Assembly: GCA_016718265.1 (NCBI GenBank)
Contig: JADKDZ010000002.1
Span: 62,001-126,000, forward strand
Reading direction: 5' to 3'
DNA length: 64,000 nucleotides
Source of the DNA: Uliginosibacterium sp.
GTDB taxonomy: Bacteria > Pseudomonadota > Gammaproteobacteria > Burkholderiales > Rhodocyclaceae
The stretch's first letter is position 1. Every line of letters starts with the position of its first letter. The notes below the pieces were generated by a model. The model was not told the DNA's origin and made no database searches. It saw only the letters and a list, made by a program, of their open reading frames with translations. This document shows positions 24,216-32,790 of the stretch, one piece after another. A program made the translations under genes and the position numbers.

Positions 24216-24488
24216 ATGGCTAAAGAAGAACTCATTGAAATGAATGGTGTTGTAGACGAGGTCCTGCCGGATTCTCGTTTTCGGGTAACCCTTGAGAACG
24301 GGCACCAGCTGGTGGCCTATACCTCGGGCAAGATGCGCAAGCACCACATTCGCATTCTGGCGGGTGACAAGGTGTCGCTGGAGCTTTCTCCCTACGATCT
24401 GTCCAAGGGGCGCGTGACCTTCCGTCACATTGAAGGGCGTTCAAGCGGTCCTTCCCAGAATTCCGGCTCGCAGAACCGTCGTCGCTGA
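24216..24488 (+). CDS. infA: Translation initiation factor IF-1, extended form
   Basis: Occupies the ribosomal A site during initiation. The S1/OB-fold core is complete (MAKEELIEMNGVVDEVLPDS, then NGHQLVAYTSGKMRKHHIRI and GDKVSLELSPYDLSKGRV). The usual IF-1 has 72 residues and this one has 90, the extra being a Ser/Gln/Asn/Arg tail after about residue 72. Betaproteobacteria often carry a second infA outside the ribosomal protein operon, and this looks like that copy. Its place next to a cold-shock gene and an RNA helicase suggests a role in translation at low temperature (inference). Confidence 0.93.
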   Translation: MAKEELIEMNGVVDEVLPDSRFRVTLENGHQLVAYTSGKMRKHHIRILAGDKVSLELSPYDLSKGRVTFRHIEGRSSGPSQNSGSQNRRR

Positions 24489-24566
24489 TTCAGGCCGCGC
24501 ACGCGGGTAGGGCAAACGATAGAATGGCGCCCCTGCCTGTTTTCGCGCTGCCCGGCGCATTGTTTG

Positions 24567-27500
24567 ATGTCCGCTCCGGATCTGCTTGACCTCGTTCTGA
24601 CCCGTGATCGCTTTTCGCTGCGTCGTCAGCTGCGCGATCTGAAGTTGAAGCCGCGCCAGCTTGCCGATCTGCCGGGAGCCTTGCGCGAGCGCTTCGAGAA
24701 GTCCATGGCGCTGCGCGCCGTACGGCGCGAGCACCTGCCCAAGCCCGCCTTTCCGGGCGAGCTGCCGGTCAATCAGCGGCGTGAGGAGATTGCTGCGGCG
24801 ATCCGCATGCATCAGGTCGTGATCGTCTGCGGCGAAACGGGCTCCGGCAAGACGACGCAACTCCCCAAGATCTGCCTCGCCCTCGGGCGCGGCGAGGCCG
24901 GCCTCATCGGCCATACGCAGCCCCGGCGGCTTGCCGCACGCGCCACGGCGACGCGGATTGCCGAAGAGCTCGGCTCCGAGCTGGGCGAGGCGGTCGGCTT
25001 CAAGGTGCGTTTTACCGATCACACCAAGCCCGAGAGCTATATCAAGCTCATGACGGATGGCATCTTGCTCGCTGAGACCCAGGGCGATCCGCTGCTCTCC
25101 GCCTACGACACGCTCATCATCGATGAGGCGCACGAACGCAATCTCAACATCGATTTCCTGCTCGGCTACCTTAGCCAGCTTTTGCCGCGTCGCCCCGATC
25201 TGAAAGTCATCGTGACGTCGGCGACCCTCGATGCCGAGCGCTTTGCCAAGCATTTCGCCCACAACGGCAAGCCCGCGCCGGTGCTCGAAGTCTCCGGGCG
25301 CCTGTATCCCATCGAAGTCCGCTATCGCCCGATCGAGGAAGAGGACGACGATCCGGTCACCAAGCCGCTGCTGCGTGCGGGCGTGCGGGTGTCGATGCCG
25401 AAGAACCGCAACCCGAACCGCGATCTCTACGAAGCGATTGTCGAGGCCGTCAGCGAACTGCAGCGTGAAGGCCCCGGCGATGTGCTGGTGTTTCTGCCTG
25501 GCGAGCGCGAGATCCGCGAAGCGGCCGAAGCCCTGCGCAAGAATCATCCGCAGGGCGCCGAGATCCTGCCGCTGTTCGCGCGCCAGTCTGCCGCCGAGCA
25601 GGCGCGGGTGTTTTCCCGTTCCAACGGTCGCCGCGTGGTGCTCGCCACCAACGTCGCTGAGACCTCCTTGACCGTCCCGGGCATCCGTTACGTGGTCGAC
25701 GCTGGTCTGGCGCGGATGAACCGTTATTCGCACCGCAACAAGGTCGAGCTGCTGCAGATCGAGAAGATCGCCCAGAGTGCCGCCAAGCAGCGCGCCGGGC
25801 GTTGCGGTCGCGTGCAGGACGGCATCTGCATCCGCCTCTACGACGAAGAAGACTTCAACCGCCGCCTCACGCATACCGAGCCGGAGGTGCTGCGCGCCTC
25901 GCTCGCCGGGGTCATCTTGCGCATGAAGGCGCTCAAGCTCGGCGCGGTCGAAGATTTCCCCTTTATCGACGCGCCCAGTCCGCGCATGATCTCGGACGGC
26001 TATCAGCTCCTCAACGAGCTGGGCGCCGTCGATGACGACAACGAACTCACGCCGATCGGGCGCGAGCTCGCCAAACTGCCGCTGGACCCCAAGATCGGCC
26101 GCATGATCCTCGCTGCGCGTGATCGCGGCGCCCTGCGCGAGGTGCTGGTGATCGCTGCCGCGCTCTCGGTGCAGGACCCGCGCGAGCGTCCGCCCGAACA
26201 GCCCGGCACGGCGGATCAGGCCCATGCGCGCTTTCGCGTCGCGCCTGATGAAAAGGGTGAGCCGAGGAGCGAATTCCTGTGGTACTGGAACCTCTGGCAG
26301 GCGGCGGACGACGTGTGGCGCCACGAAGGCTCCAGCAAGCAGAAAGCCTGGTGCAAGACGCATTTCCTCTCTTGGCTGAGGATGCGCGAGTGGCGCGACA
26401 TTCATACCCAGCTGCACGAGCTGTGTGCCGAGCACGGCTGGATTCACAAAGCACCGAAGGCCGAGAAAACCGACAAAGCCGATAAAGCGGAACCCGCCAC
26501 GAAGGGCGCCAAGGAAGCGCTGCCTGCAAAGGCAGACGTGAAGCCGGCCTCCTACGAGGCACTCCACAAAGCCTTGCTGGTCGGGCTTCTTGGGCATATC
26601 GGGCTGAAGATCGAGGATGCAAGCGGCCCTTCAGCCGGTGCCTATCAGGGTGCGCGTGGCATCAAATTCTGGCCGCATCCCGGCTCCTTCATGGCCAAGC
26701 GCGCCGGCAAGTGGCTGATGGCGGCCGAGCTGATCGATACCTCGCGTCTGTACGCACGCTGCATTGCGAAGATCGAGCCCGAATGGCTGGAAGAAGTCGG
26801 CGCCCACCTGCTGCGCAAAAGCGTCTATGAGCCGCACTGGGAGAAAGCCAAGGGCGCCGTGCGCGCCTGGGAGCGCGGCGTGCTCCACGGCATCACGCTC
26901 TATGCGCGGCGCGCCTGCGGCTTCGACAAGGAAGACCCCGCGCTGTGCCGCGAGCTGCTGATCCGCGAAGGCCTCGTGCAGGGCGACATCGACGAGGGCG
27001 CCGCGCGCAGCATGCCCTTCCTGCAGCACAACCAGCGCCTGATTGCCGAGATCGAGCGCCTGGAGCAGAAGATGCGCCGCCCCGACCTGCTGGTCGATGA
27101 AGCGCTGATCGAAGCTTTCTACGACGCCCAGATCCCGGCGGAAGTCACCGATCTGCGCGCCTTCGAAGCCTGGCGCAAGCAGGCCGAGCGCAAAGACCCG
27201 AAATGCCTCTACCTGGAGCGCGAGCAGCTGATGCGCCACGAGGCGGCGGGCGTCACCAGCGACAAGTTCCCGGCCAGTTTCGAGGTCATGGGCCAGAAGC
27301 TCAAGCTCAGCTATGTGCATGAGCCGAAAGAGTCGGACGACGGCGTGACGCTCACCGTGCCGGTGGCGATGCTCAACCAGATCCCCGCCAACCGCTGCGA
27401 ATGGCTGGTGCCGGGCATGCTCGAAGAGAAGGTCACCGCGCTGCTCAAGACCGTGCCGCAGCGCCACCGCCACCGCCTGCAGCCGATCAGCGAGAGCACA

Positions 27501-28808
27501 CGCGCCTTCCTGGAGGCCGTCGAGGCCGACGAATACAAGCCGGACGAACCGCTGGTGCGCGCGCTGCAGCGCTTCGTCGAAGACCGCGTCAGCTACAAGC
27601 TGGACATGGCGAGCTTCCGGCTGGAAAACCTCAACCCGCATTGCTTCATGAATTTCCGCGTCATCGATCAGCACGGCCGCGTGCTCGATCAATCGCGCGA
27701 TCTCGCCGAACTGCGCCTCACGCTCAAGGACATGGCCGCCGCCGCCTTCCGCGCTGCGCAGATCGAGGGTTCGCTGGGCGCCCAGCTTGCTGCGCTGAAT
27801 GTGGCGGGAAAAACGACTGAGAACGAAGACAGCAGGGCGCGCGGTGCACACCCTGCGAAAGCCGCTTCTGGCAAGGATCTCCAGGCATCCTCCTCCGAGC
27901 CGTCCGCTCCGGGCGGCTTGCCAGACATGCGTGATGAAGATGGCCTGCACACGCAGTTCTCCGGGCTGACCACCTGGAGTTTCGGCCCGCTGCCGGAACT
28001 CCTGGAAGTGAAGATCGGCAACCGCAACCTGATCGGCTTCCCGGCCCTGCATGACGATGGCGACTCCGTCAGCCTGCGCCCCTGCGATACCGAAGAAGAG
28101 GCCGCGCGCATTCATCGCAAAGGCCTGGTGCGGCTGTTTGCGCTCAACCTCAAGGATCAGGTCAAGGCGGTGGAGCGTCTGCCGGGGCTGCGCGAGCTCG
28201 CGCTGCGCTTCATGCCTTTCGGCACCGAAGCCGAACTCAAGGCCCAGCTCGTCGAAGCCACGCTCGTGCGCTGCTGCCTGATGGCGCCACTGCCAGTGAA
28301 TGCCACCGATTTCAACCAGCGCGCGCTCGAAGCCAAAACCCGCGTCAGCCTGGTGGCGCAAGAGCTGATGCGCCTTGCCGGCACACTGCTCGCCGAGCAT
28401 GCCTCGCTGCAGAAGCGCTTCGCCAATCTAAAGAATTTCCCCGAGCTGCTGGCCGATGTGCAAGCGCAGGTGGGGCGTCTGCTGCCGAAAAACTTCCTGG
28501 TCTACTGGCCGTTTGAAAAGCTCTCGCTGTTTCCGCGCTACCTCAAAGGCATCGATGTACGCATCGAGAAAATGCGCAACAACCCGGCGCGGGACAGCCA
28601 GCTCATGGCCGAGTGGAAAGCGCTTGCCGGGCCATGGGAGCGCGAGTGGCTCGCCAAGCAGCGTGGCGGCATCCCGGACGCGCAACTCGAAGAGTTCCGC
28701 TGGCTGCTCGAAGAATTGCGTGTGAGCTTGTTCGCGCAGGAGCTGAAAACGCCGATGCCCGTTAGCGTGAAGCGCCTGCAGAAGATCTGGGAGTCCCGGC
28801 CGAGGTAG
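24567..28808 (+). CDS. hrpA: ATP-dependent RNA helicase HrpA (DEAH box)
   Basis: Large DEAH/RHA helicase that in Escherichia coli processes mRNA and rescues stalled or collided ribosomes. The 1413-residue protein has motif I GETGSGKTTQ near 89-98, motif II DEAH in IIDEAHERN near 184-192, SATLD, then the helicase C-terminal part with AETSLTVPGI and QRAGRCGR. The HA2, OB and DUF3418 C-terminal domains typical of HrpA follow. A Lys/Ala/Asp/Glu-rich low-complexity insertion (about 630-665) and another Ala/Ser-rich linker near 1085-1115 are species-specific. I use the ATG at 24567; the TTG just before it is less likely. Confidence 0.96.
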   Translation: MSAPDLLDLVLTRDRFSLRRQLRDLKLKPRQLADLPGALRERFEKSMALRAVRREHLPKPAFPGELPVNQRREEIAAAIRMHQVVIVCGETGSGKTTQLPKICLALGRGEAGLIGHTQPRRLAARATATRIAEELGSELGEAVGFKVRFTDHTKPESYIKLMTDGILLAETQGDPLLSAYDTLIIDEAHERNLNIDFLLGYLSQLLPRRPDLKVIVTSATLDAERFAKHFAHNGKPAPVLEVSGRLYPIEVRYRPIEEEDDDPVTKPLLRAGVRVSMPKNRNPNRDLYEAIVEAVSELQREGPGDVLVFLPGEREIREAAEALRKNHPQGAEILPLFARQSAAEQARVFSRSNGRRVVLATNVAETSLTVPGIRYVVDAGLARMNRYSHRNKVELLQIEKIAQSAAKQRAGRCGRVQDGICIRLYDEEDFNRRLTHTEPEVLRASLAGVILRMKALKLGAVEDFPFIDAPSPRMISDGYQLLNELGAVDDDNELTPIGRELAKLPLDPKIGRMILAARDRGALREVLVIAAALSVQDPRERPPEQPGTADQAHARFRVAPDEKGEPRSEFLWYWNLWQAADDVWRHEGSSKQKAWCKTHFLSWLRMREWRDIHTQLHELCAEHGWIHKAPKAEKTDKADKAEPATKGAKEALPAKADVKPASYEALHKALLVGLLGHIGLKIEDASGPSAGAYQGARGIKFWPHPGSFMAKRAGKWLMAAELIDTSRLYARCIAKIEPEWLEEVGAHLLRKSVYEPHWEKAKGAVRAWERGVLHGITLYARRACGFDKEDPALCRELLIREGLVQGDIDEGAARSMPFLQHNQRLIAEIERLEQKMRRPDLLVDEALIEAFYDAQIPAEVTDLRAFEAWRKQAERKDPKCLYLEREQLMRHEAAGVTSDKFPASFEVMGQKLKLSYVHEPKESDDGVTLTVPVAMLNQIPANRCEWLVPGMLEEKVTALLKTVPQRHRHRLQPISESTRAFLEAVEADEYKPDEPLVRALQRFVEDRVSYKLDMASFRLENLNPHCFMNFRVIDQHGRVLDQSRDLAELRLTLKDMAAAAFRAAQIEGSLGAQLAALNVAGKTTENEDSRARGAHPAKAASGKDLQASSSEPSAPGGLPDMRDEDGLHTQFSGLTTWSFGPLPELLEVKIGNRNLIGFPALHDDGDSVSLRPCDTEEEAARIHRKGLVRLFALNLKDQVKAVERLPGLRELALRFMPFGTEAELKAQLVEATLVRCCLMAPLPVNATDFNQRALEAKTRVSLVAQELMRLAGTLLAEHASLQKRFANLKNFPELLADVQAQVGRLLPKNFLVYWPFEKLSLFPRYLKGIDVRIEKMRNNPARDSQLMAEWKALAGPWEREWLAKQRGGIPDAQLEEFRWLLEELRVSLFAQELKTPMPVSVKRLQKIWESRPR

Positions 28809-28967
28809 CGGCGAGAAAAAATCGGGCTGCGGTAGATCGCACTGCAGCGTCCTGGCAATGGGGAATCCGGTGGAGATCGGGTATTCGGATGAACAGGAAT
28901 TCAGTGGGAACTGCCTTGGCGTGTCGTGGCCTGTCATGGCGTGCGGGTACGGGGCCTGGATTGATCG

Positions 28968-29740
28968 TCTCAGCCATTCAGCGGTGCGGTTGCCAACATT
29001 CCCCCTCACATCAGTGCCGAGCGTTTGCGTCAGCACGTCAAGGTGTTGTCAGCAGATTTGTATCCACGCAGCTACGATCAGCCGGAGAAAATTGGGCGGC
29101 GGGGTGGGGTGGGTTCGGTGGTTCGGGTGAGAGGCGGAATACCAGAACGTCGCGCGGTGGCCCGGCAGAGGGGGACGGTGGGTGGCGCACATTACGATTC
29201 GCACGGGCAGGCAAAGGCTGGAGGAGGGTTCAGTCCGAGTAGCCACACGCCGGGTGCTGATGACAATGCCAGCGGTGTAGCGGGCCTGATCGAGCTGGCG
29301 CATTACCTCGGAAAGCATCCTCCCACGAAGCCCGTTGAGTTGGTGGCGTATGTACTGGAAGAACCTCCATTCTTTGCGACGGGATGGGTAGCGGGCGGGC
29401 GGGGAGCGGGGAGATTTCGCGGAGATGATCGGTTTAAAGGCGGGCAGCACTTTCCGGTTGCGGGTATGTCCAGTCTGTATCCGGATCGCGGGAATTTCGC
29501 AGCGGTTGTAGGGCGGGTGTCAGACGTCCCGGCGGTGCGTCGGGTAAAAGCCCTCATGCAAGGCGCCACGGATTTGCCCATCTATTCGATCAATGCGCCT
29601 GAAGCCGTGAAGGTCGATTTTCCGACGGGCGGGGGGTGATGGTGACGGACACGGCGTTCTTCGGGGAAACCGGATTCGAGCGCAGCAAAGTCGGGTGCGT
29701 GGTGGTTAGCAAACTGATCTGCCCTTCCGGACGCGGCAAG
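28968..29740 (+). pseudogene. Decayed M28-family zinc aminopeptidase
   Basis: Fragments of an M28 peptidase appear in order but in different frames. In one frame: NIPPHISAERLRQHVKVLSADLYPRSYDQPEKI near 28995, then GAHYDSHGQ (metal-binding His/Asp), PGADDNASGVAGLIELAHYL (second Asp) and LEEPPF (catalytic and metal Glu). The next piece AEMIG (around 29420) is in another frame, GGQHFPVAGMSSLYPDRGN returns to the first, and VMVTDTAFF (around 29640) needs a further shift. No good start or signal peptide remains. The DNA is rich in G-runs where the frame changes, so sequencing error could explain part of it. Length and order match the family if the shifts are repaired. Confidence 0.75.
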
Positions 29741-29903
29741 GGCATCTCGCTGTCGTGATTCCCAGCACGCAGAGTGCGGGTGCTGTTGCCTGCAAGCGAA
29801 AGTCGCGCGTCGGCGGCGAGGGCTTGCTGAGGATGGGGAGCCGGGGCTTGCCCCCACGGCATTTTCCGTTAGGCTTGTGCCATCGTGATGAACGGGGAGC
29901 TGT

Positions 29904-30566
29904 GTGGTGAAGAAACTCTTTCTGCCGGCCTGGTTGTACAACGCGCTGCCGTATCTGTATGCGGGGGCCGGGGTGGTCACGATTGCGGCGATCCGCAATG
30001 GCATGGCGCTGTTCGCTGGGCTGGCGCTGCTGGCGGCGGCTTTCAATGTGTGGCAACTGCGTTTTCGTTACCGGCAGTTGGCGCGTCGCCGGCCGCGTAC
30101 GCCGAAGTCGACGGACCTGGATTTGCTGGCACACCCGGATCACCTGATCCAGCTGAACTGGAAAAGCTCGATCGAAACCGGCCATCCGGTGCTGGACGCC
30201 CAGCACCGGCGGCTGTTCGGCCTGGCAAACGAGGCGATCAATGCGGTACTGGCCGAGCGCGAGAAGGCAGACCTGGTGCTGATGCTGGAGGAGTTGATCG
30301 AGCAGGTCGAGACTCATTTCCGCACCGAGGAAAACGTGCTGGCCGAAATCGCGCATCCCTTGTTCGAGACGCATCGCAGCCTGCATCGCGGCTTGCTGGC
30401 GAAGGCGAAGGAACTCTTCAGCCAGTTCGAGCGCGATCAGATTCCGGGCACGGATTTCATTGCCTTCATCGCCTATGAGCTGATCCTCAACCACATCGGC
30501 AAGGACGACCAGCGCTTTGCCGGCGATGTGATTCCGCGCAAGTCCGTGTGGGAGTCCTCGCCCTGA
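29904..30566 (+). CDS. Membrane-anchored bacteriohemerythrin
   Basis: A 220-residue protein with two N-terminal hydrophobic segments (about 8-30 and 34-52), a basic stop-transfer stretch, and a C-terminal hemerythrin domain. All seven diiron ligands are in register: His 101 (LDAQH), His 138 and Glu 142 (HFRTEE), His 157 and 161 (HRSLH), His 197 and Asp 202 (HIGKDD). Hemerythrins bind O2 reversibly and may sense or supply oxygen. The start is a GTG preceded by GGGGAG at 7 bases. It stands alone between a decayed peptidase and a convergent acetyltransferase; a membrane-tethered single-domain form is less usual than the cytosolic type. Confidence 0.88.
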   Translation: MVKKLFLPAWLYNALPYLYAGAGVVTIAAIRNGMALFAGLALLAAAFNVWQLRFRYRQLARRRPRTPKSTDLDLLAHPDHLIQLNWKSSIETGHPVLDAQHRRLFGLANEAINAVLAEREKADLVLMLEELIEQVETHFRTEENVLAEIAHPLFETHRSLHRGLLAKAKELFSQFERDQIPGTDFIAFIAYELILNHIGKDDQRFAGDVIPRKSVWESSP

Positions 30567-30615
30567 ATCTGCCCTGCCTGGCTATTGAGCCGGTTTGAAT
30601 CAGTACTGGATGGGG

Positions 30616-30652
30616 TGCCTGGAGAGCCGCTCTGGTATTGGCTCTCCGGGCA
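30616..30652. terminator. Hairpin between convergent genes
   Basis: Arms tgcctggagagcc and ggctctccgggca pair over 12 of 13 positions around an 11-base loop, between the ends of the hemerythrin and acetyltransferase genes. No T-run follows on either strand, so it is a possible bidirectional terminator only. Confidence 0.4.
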
Positions 30653-30705
30653 TCTGCGAGGCCACGCGACCGATGAGCGTCAAGTGCCTGCAGAAGAACT
30701 GGGAT

Positions 30706-31305
30706 TCACGGCTGCGCAGTGAATGGTGGGCGCTCAGTTGCGTGATCCAGCGTGCGGATGACGCGGCAGGGGTTGCCGGCGGCGAGGGAGTTGGGCGGGA
30801 TGTCGCGGGTGACTACGCTGCCGGCGCCAATGGTGCAGCCGTCGCCAATCGTGACGCCCGGGCAGATGATGCTGCCGCCGCCGATCCAGACGCCAGAGCC
30901 GATGGTCACGGGCCGCCCGCTGGTGCCGATGTCGAGTTCCAGGCGCTTGGCCGGGTCCAGCGGGTGGGTGGCGCCGTAGATCTGGGTGGCGGGGCCGATG
31001 AAGACGTTGTTGCCGATGCGGATTTCGGCAGAATCCAGCACCACGCAGTTGAAGTTGAAGAACACCAAGGTCCCCAGATAGATGTTGCTGCCGTAGTCGC
31101 AATGAAACGGTGGCTGCACGATGGCGTATTCCTCGGTCTTGCCAAACAGCTCGCGGATGATGGAGGCGCGCAACTCCCCATCGTCCGGGTCCGCCAGGTT
31201 CATCTGGTGGCACAGGCGCCGGGCGCGCTTGCGGGCGTCGACCAGTTCCGGGTCCATGGCATTGAAGGGCTCACCGGCGAGCATTTTTTCGCGTTCTGTG
31301 CGCAT
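30706..31305 (-). CDS. maa: Maltose/galactoside O-acetyltransferase family protein
   Basis: Left-handed beta-helix acetyltransferase of the Maa/LacA/NodL group, moving acetyl from acetyl-CoA to a sugar hydroxyl. The 199-residue protein has the N-terminal Mac domain (MRTEREKMLAGEPFNAMDPEL), repeated hexapeptides (IRIGNNVFIGPATQIYGATH with the catalytic histidine, then VTIGSGVWIGGGSIICPGV) and the end VVTRDIPPNSLAAGNPCRV. AAAGGAAG precedes the start. The true substrate is not predictable. Confidence 0.92.
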   Translation of the reverse strand: MRTEREKMLAGEPFNAMDPELVDARKRARRLCHQMNLADPDDGELRASIIRELFGKTEEYAIVQPPFHCDYGSNIYLGTLVFFNFNCVVLDSAEIRIGNNVFIGPATQIYGATHPLDPAKRLELDIGTSGRPVTIGSGVWIGGGSIICPGVTIGDGCTIGAGSVVTRDIPPNSLAAGNPCRVIRTLDHATERPPFTAQP

Positions 31306-31509
31306 GGCGGTCTTCCTTTGGCGTGGGGTGGGGCGGGCGGCGCCGCTTCGAGTCGCTACTTTACCGCGCTGGCGGGCCGGCGCTTTGATCCAGCGCGCGC
31401 CCGGTCGATCTCGCGACGCCGGTATACTGCCCGGCTTGCTGCGCGAGCGAACACGTCTCCAGCGCGTGCAGCGTTGATGGCCCTTGCCGGGCGGAAAGTC
31501 TGAGAGTCG

Positions 31510-32268
31510 GTGCTGACAACCCTTGTGCTGTGCGGATTTGCATTCTGCGCCGGTCTGATTGATGCCGCCGTGGGTGGGGGCGGCCTGATCCAGCTGCCGG
31601 CGCTGTTTGGCGCCCTGCCGCAGACCTCGTCAGCCAGCCTCCTCGGCACCAACAAGCTCGTGTCGATCTGTGGCACCTCGCTGGCCGTGCGCACCTATCT
31701 TGCGCGGGTGAAGGTGCCCTGGGCGCTGGTGCTGCCGGCCGCCTCGGCCGCATTCGTGCTGTCGTTTCTGGGGGCGGCGGCCGTGTCTTCGCTGCCGCAA
31801 GCCTGGCTGAGGCCGTTCGTGCTGGTCATGGTGATCGTCATGGCGATCTACACCTTTGCCAAAAAGGACTTTGGCGCGATCCGGCGCCCGGTGGTGATCG
31901 GCCGCCGCGAGCGCATTCTGGCCGTGGTGATCGGTGGCGCGATCGGGTTCTACGATGGTTTGTTCGGCCCGGGCGCGGGCAGCTTCCTGATCTTTCTCTT
32001 CATCCGCTGTTTTGCGCTGGATTTCCTTGCGGCATCGGCCTCGGCGAAATTCGTGAATCTGGCGACCAACCTGGCGGCGCTGGTGTTCTTTGTTCCCGCC
32101 GGCAAGGTCTTGTATGCCATCGCTTTACCGATGGCAGCGTGCAATGTGGCGGGCGCATACGTGGGGACGCGGGTAGCCGTCGCGCGCGGCGCCGGCTTTG
32201 TGCGCGTGCTCTTCCTTTGCCTGCTGGTCGCGCTGATAGCCAAGCTGGCCTTCGACATGCTGCGCTAG
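31510..32268 (+). CDS. TauE/SafE (TSUP) family membrane permease, YfcA-like
   Basis: A 252-residue polytopic protein with about eight spans and the duplicated DUF81 motifs of the TSUP family: FCAGLIDAAVGGGGLIQLPAL near 10-30 and GFYDGLFGPGAGSFLIFLF near 149-167. Members export sulfite, sulfoacetate or similar sulfur-containing anions. The start is a GTG; no strong ribosome site is visible. It is not flanked by sulfur genes, so the substrate is open. Confidence 0.88.
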   Translation: MLTTLVLCGFAFCAGLIDAAVGGGGLIQLPALFGALPQTSSASLLGTNKLVSICGTSLAVRTYLARVKVPWALVLPAASAAFVLSFLGAAAVSSLPQAWLRPFVLVMVIVMAIYTFAKKDFGAIRRPVVIGRRERILAVVIGGAIGFYDGLFGPGAGSFLIFLFIRCFALDFLAASASAKFVNLATNLAALVFFVPAGKVLYAIALPMAACNVAGAYVGTRVAVARGAGFVRVLFLCLLVALIAKLAFDMLR

Positions 32269-32269
32269 C

Positions 32270-32790
32270 GGCGGGGGGGAGGCCTCCGGATGCACTGCCC
32301 AGTGGGCGGTGGCCCAGGCGCCAAGCTGGTTGGGGTAACGCCAGACGCCGAAGAAGGTGCCGATGTTCTCCGCAAGCCAGATGAAGAAGCCGACGAGCAC
32401 GAAGCCGAGCAGGAAGGGCATGCGCCGTGGCTGATCGAGCGGGGTGAACACGATGACGCTGCGCGCGTACAAACCGAGCGCGAGGGCGGCGAGATACCAG
32501 CGAATCGATGGTGGGGCGGTTGGCTAACGGCGGGCGCCCAGTGGGGTGGGTGGTGCTCGACGCGCAGGTCCAGAATCCGCCAGGCCTGCATGATGTAGCT
32601 GCCGACGGCGTCAGCGCCGGGGTCAGTAGGTCCAGGACGGATGCGCGCCCGAGACCCTGAACTTCGAGCGAACCCGAAGGTGGAAAAGCATGGTCCGGGC
32701 TTCATCACGGTCTCGATCTTGCGCCAGATCAAGCTTGCAGGGCGCGATGCGAGCAGGGCGGGCGCGCTGCCCGGGCCGGCGCCAGCGCCG
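32270..32790 (-). pseudogene. Decayed DUF817 membrane protein
   Basis: On the minus strand, pieces recognisable as DUF817 occur in order in different frames: EARTMLFHL (near 32690), HPSWTY (near 32630), DPGADAVGSYIMQAWRILDLR (near 32600), then SVIVFTPLDQPRRMPFLLG through GFFIWLAENIGTFFGVWRYPNQ (32460-32320). The conserved C-terminal end is missing and the region between the second and third pieces is shortened. There is no intact start. Its left edge abuts the TSUP gene and its right edge runs into the 3' end of the DEAD-box helicase gene. Confidence 0.7.

Noticed and set aside
24441..28400. Two long minus-strand frames of 718 and 589 codons
   Set aside because: Both are antisense to hrpA and have the Leu/Ala/Arg/Gly/His-rich pattern of shadow frames.
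29582..30494. Minus-strand frames opposite the hemerythrin gene and the M28 remnant
   Set aside because: The plus-strand frame contains all hemerythrin ligands in register; the minus frames have none of any known family.
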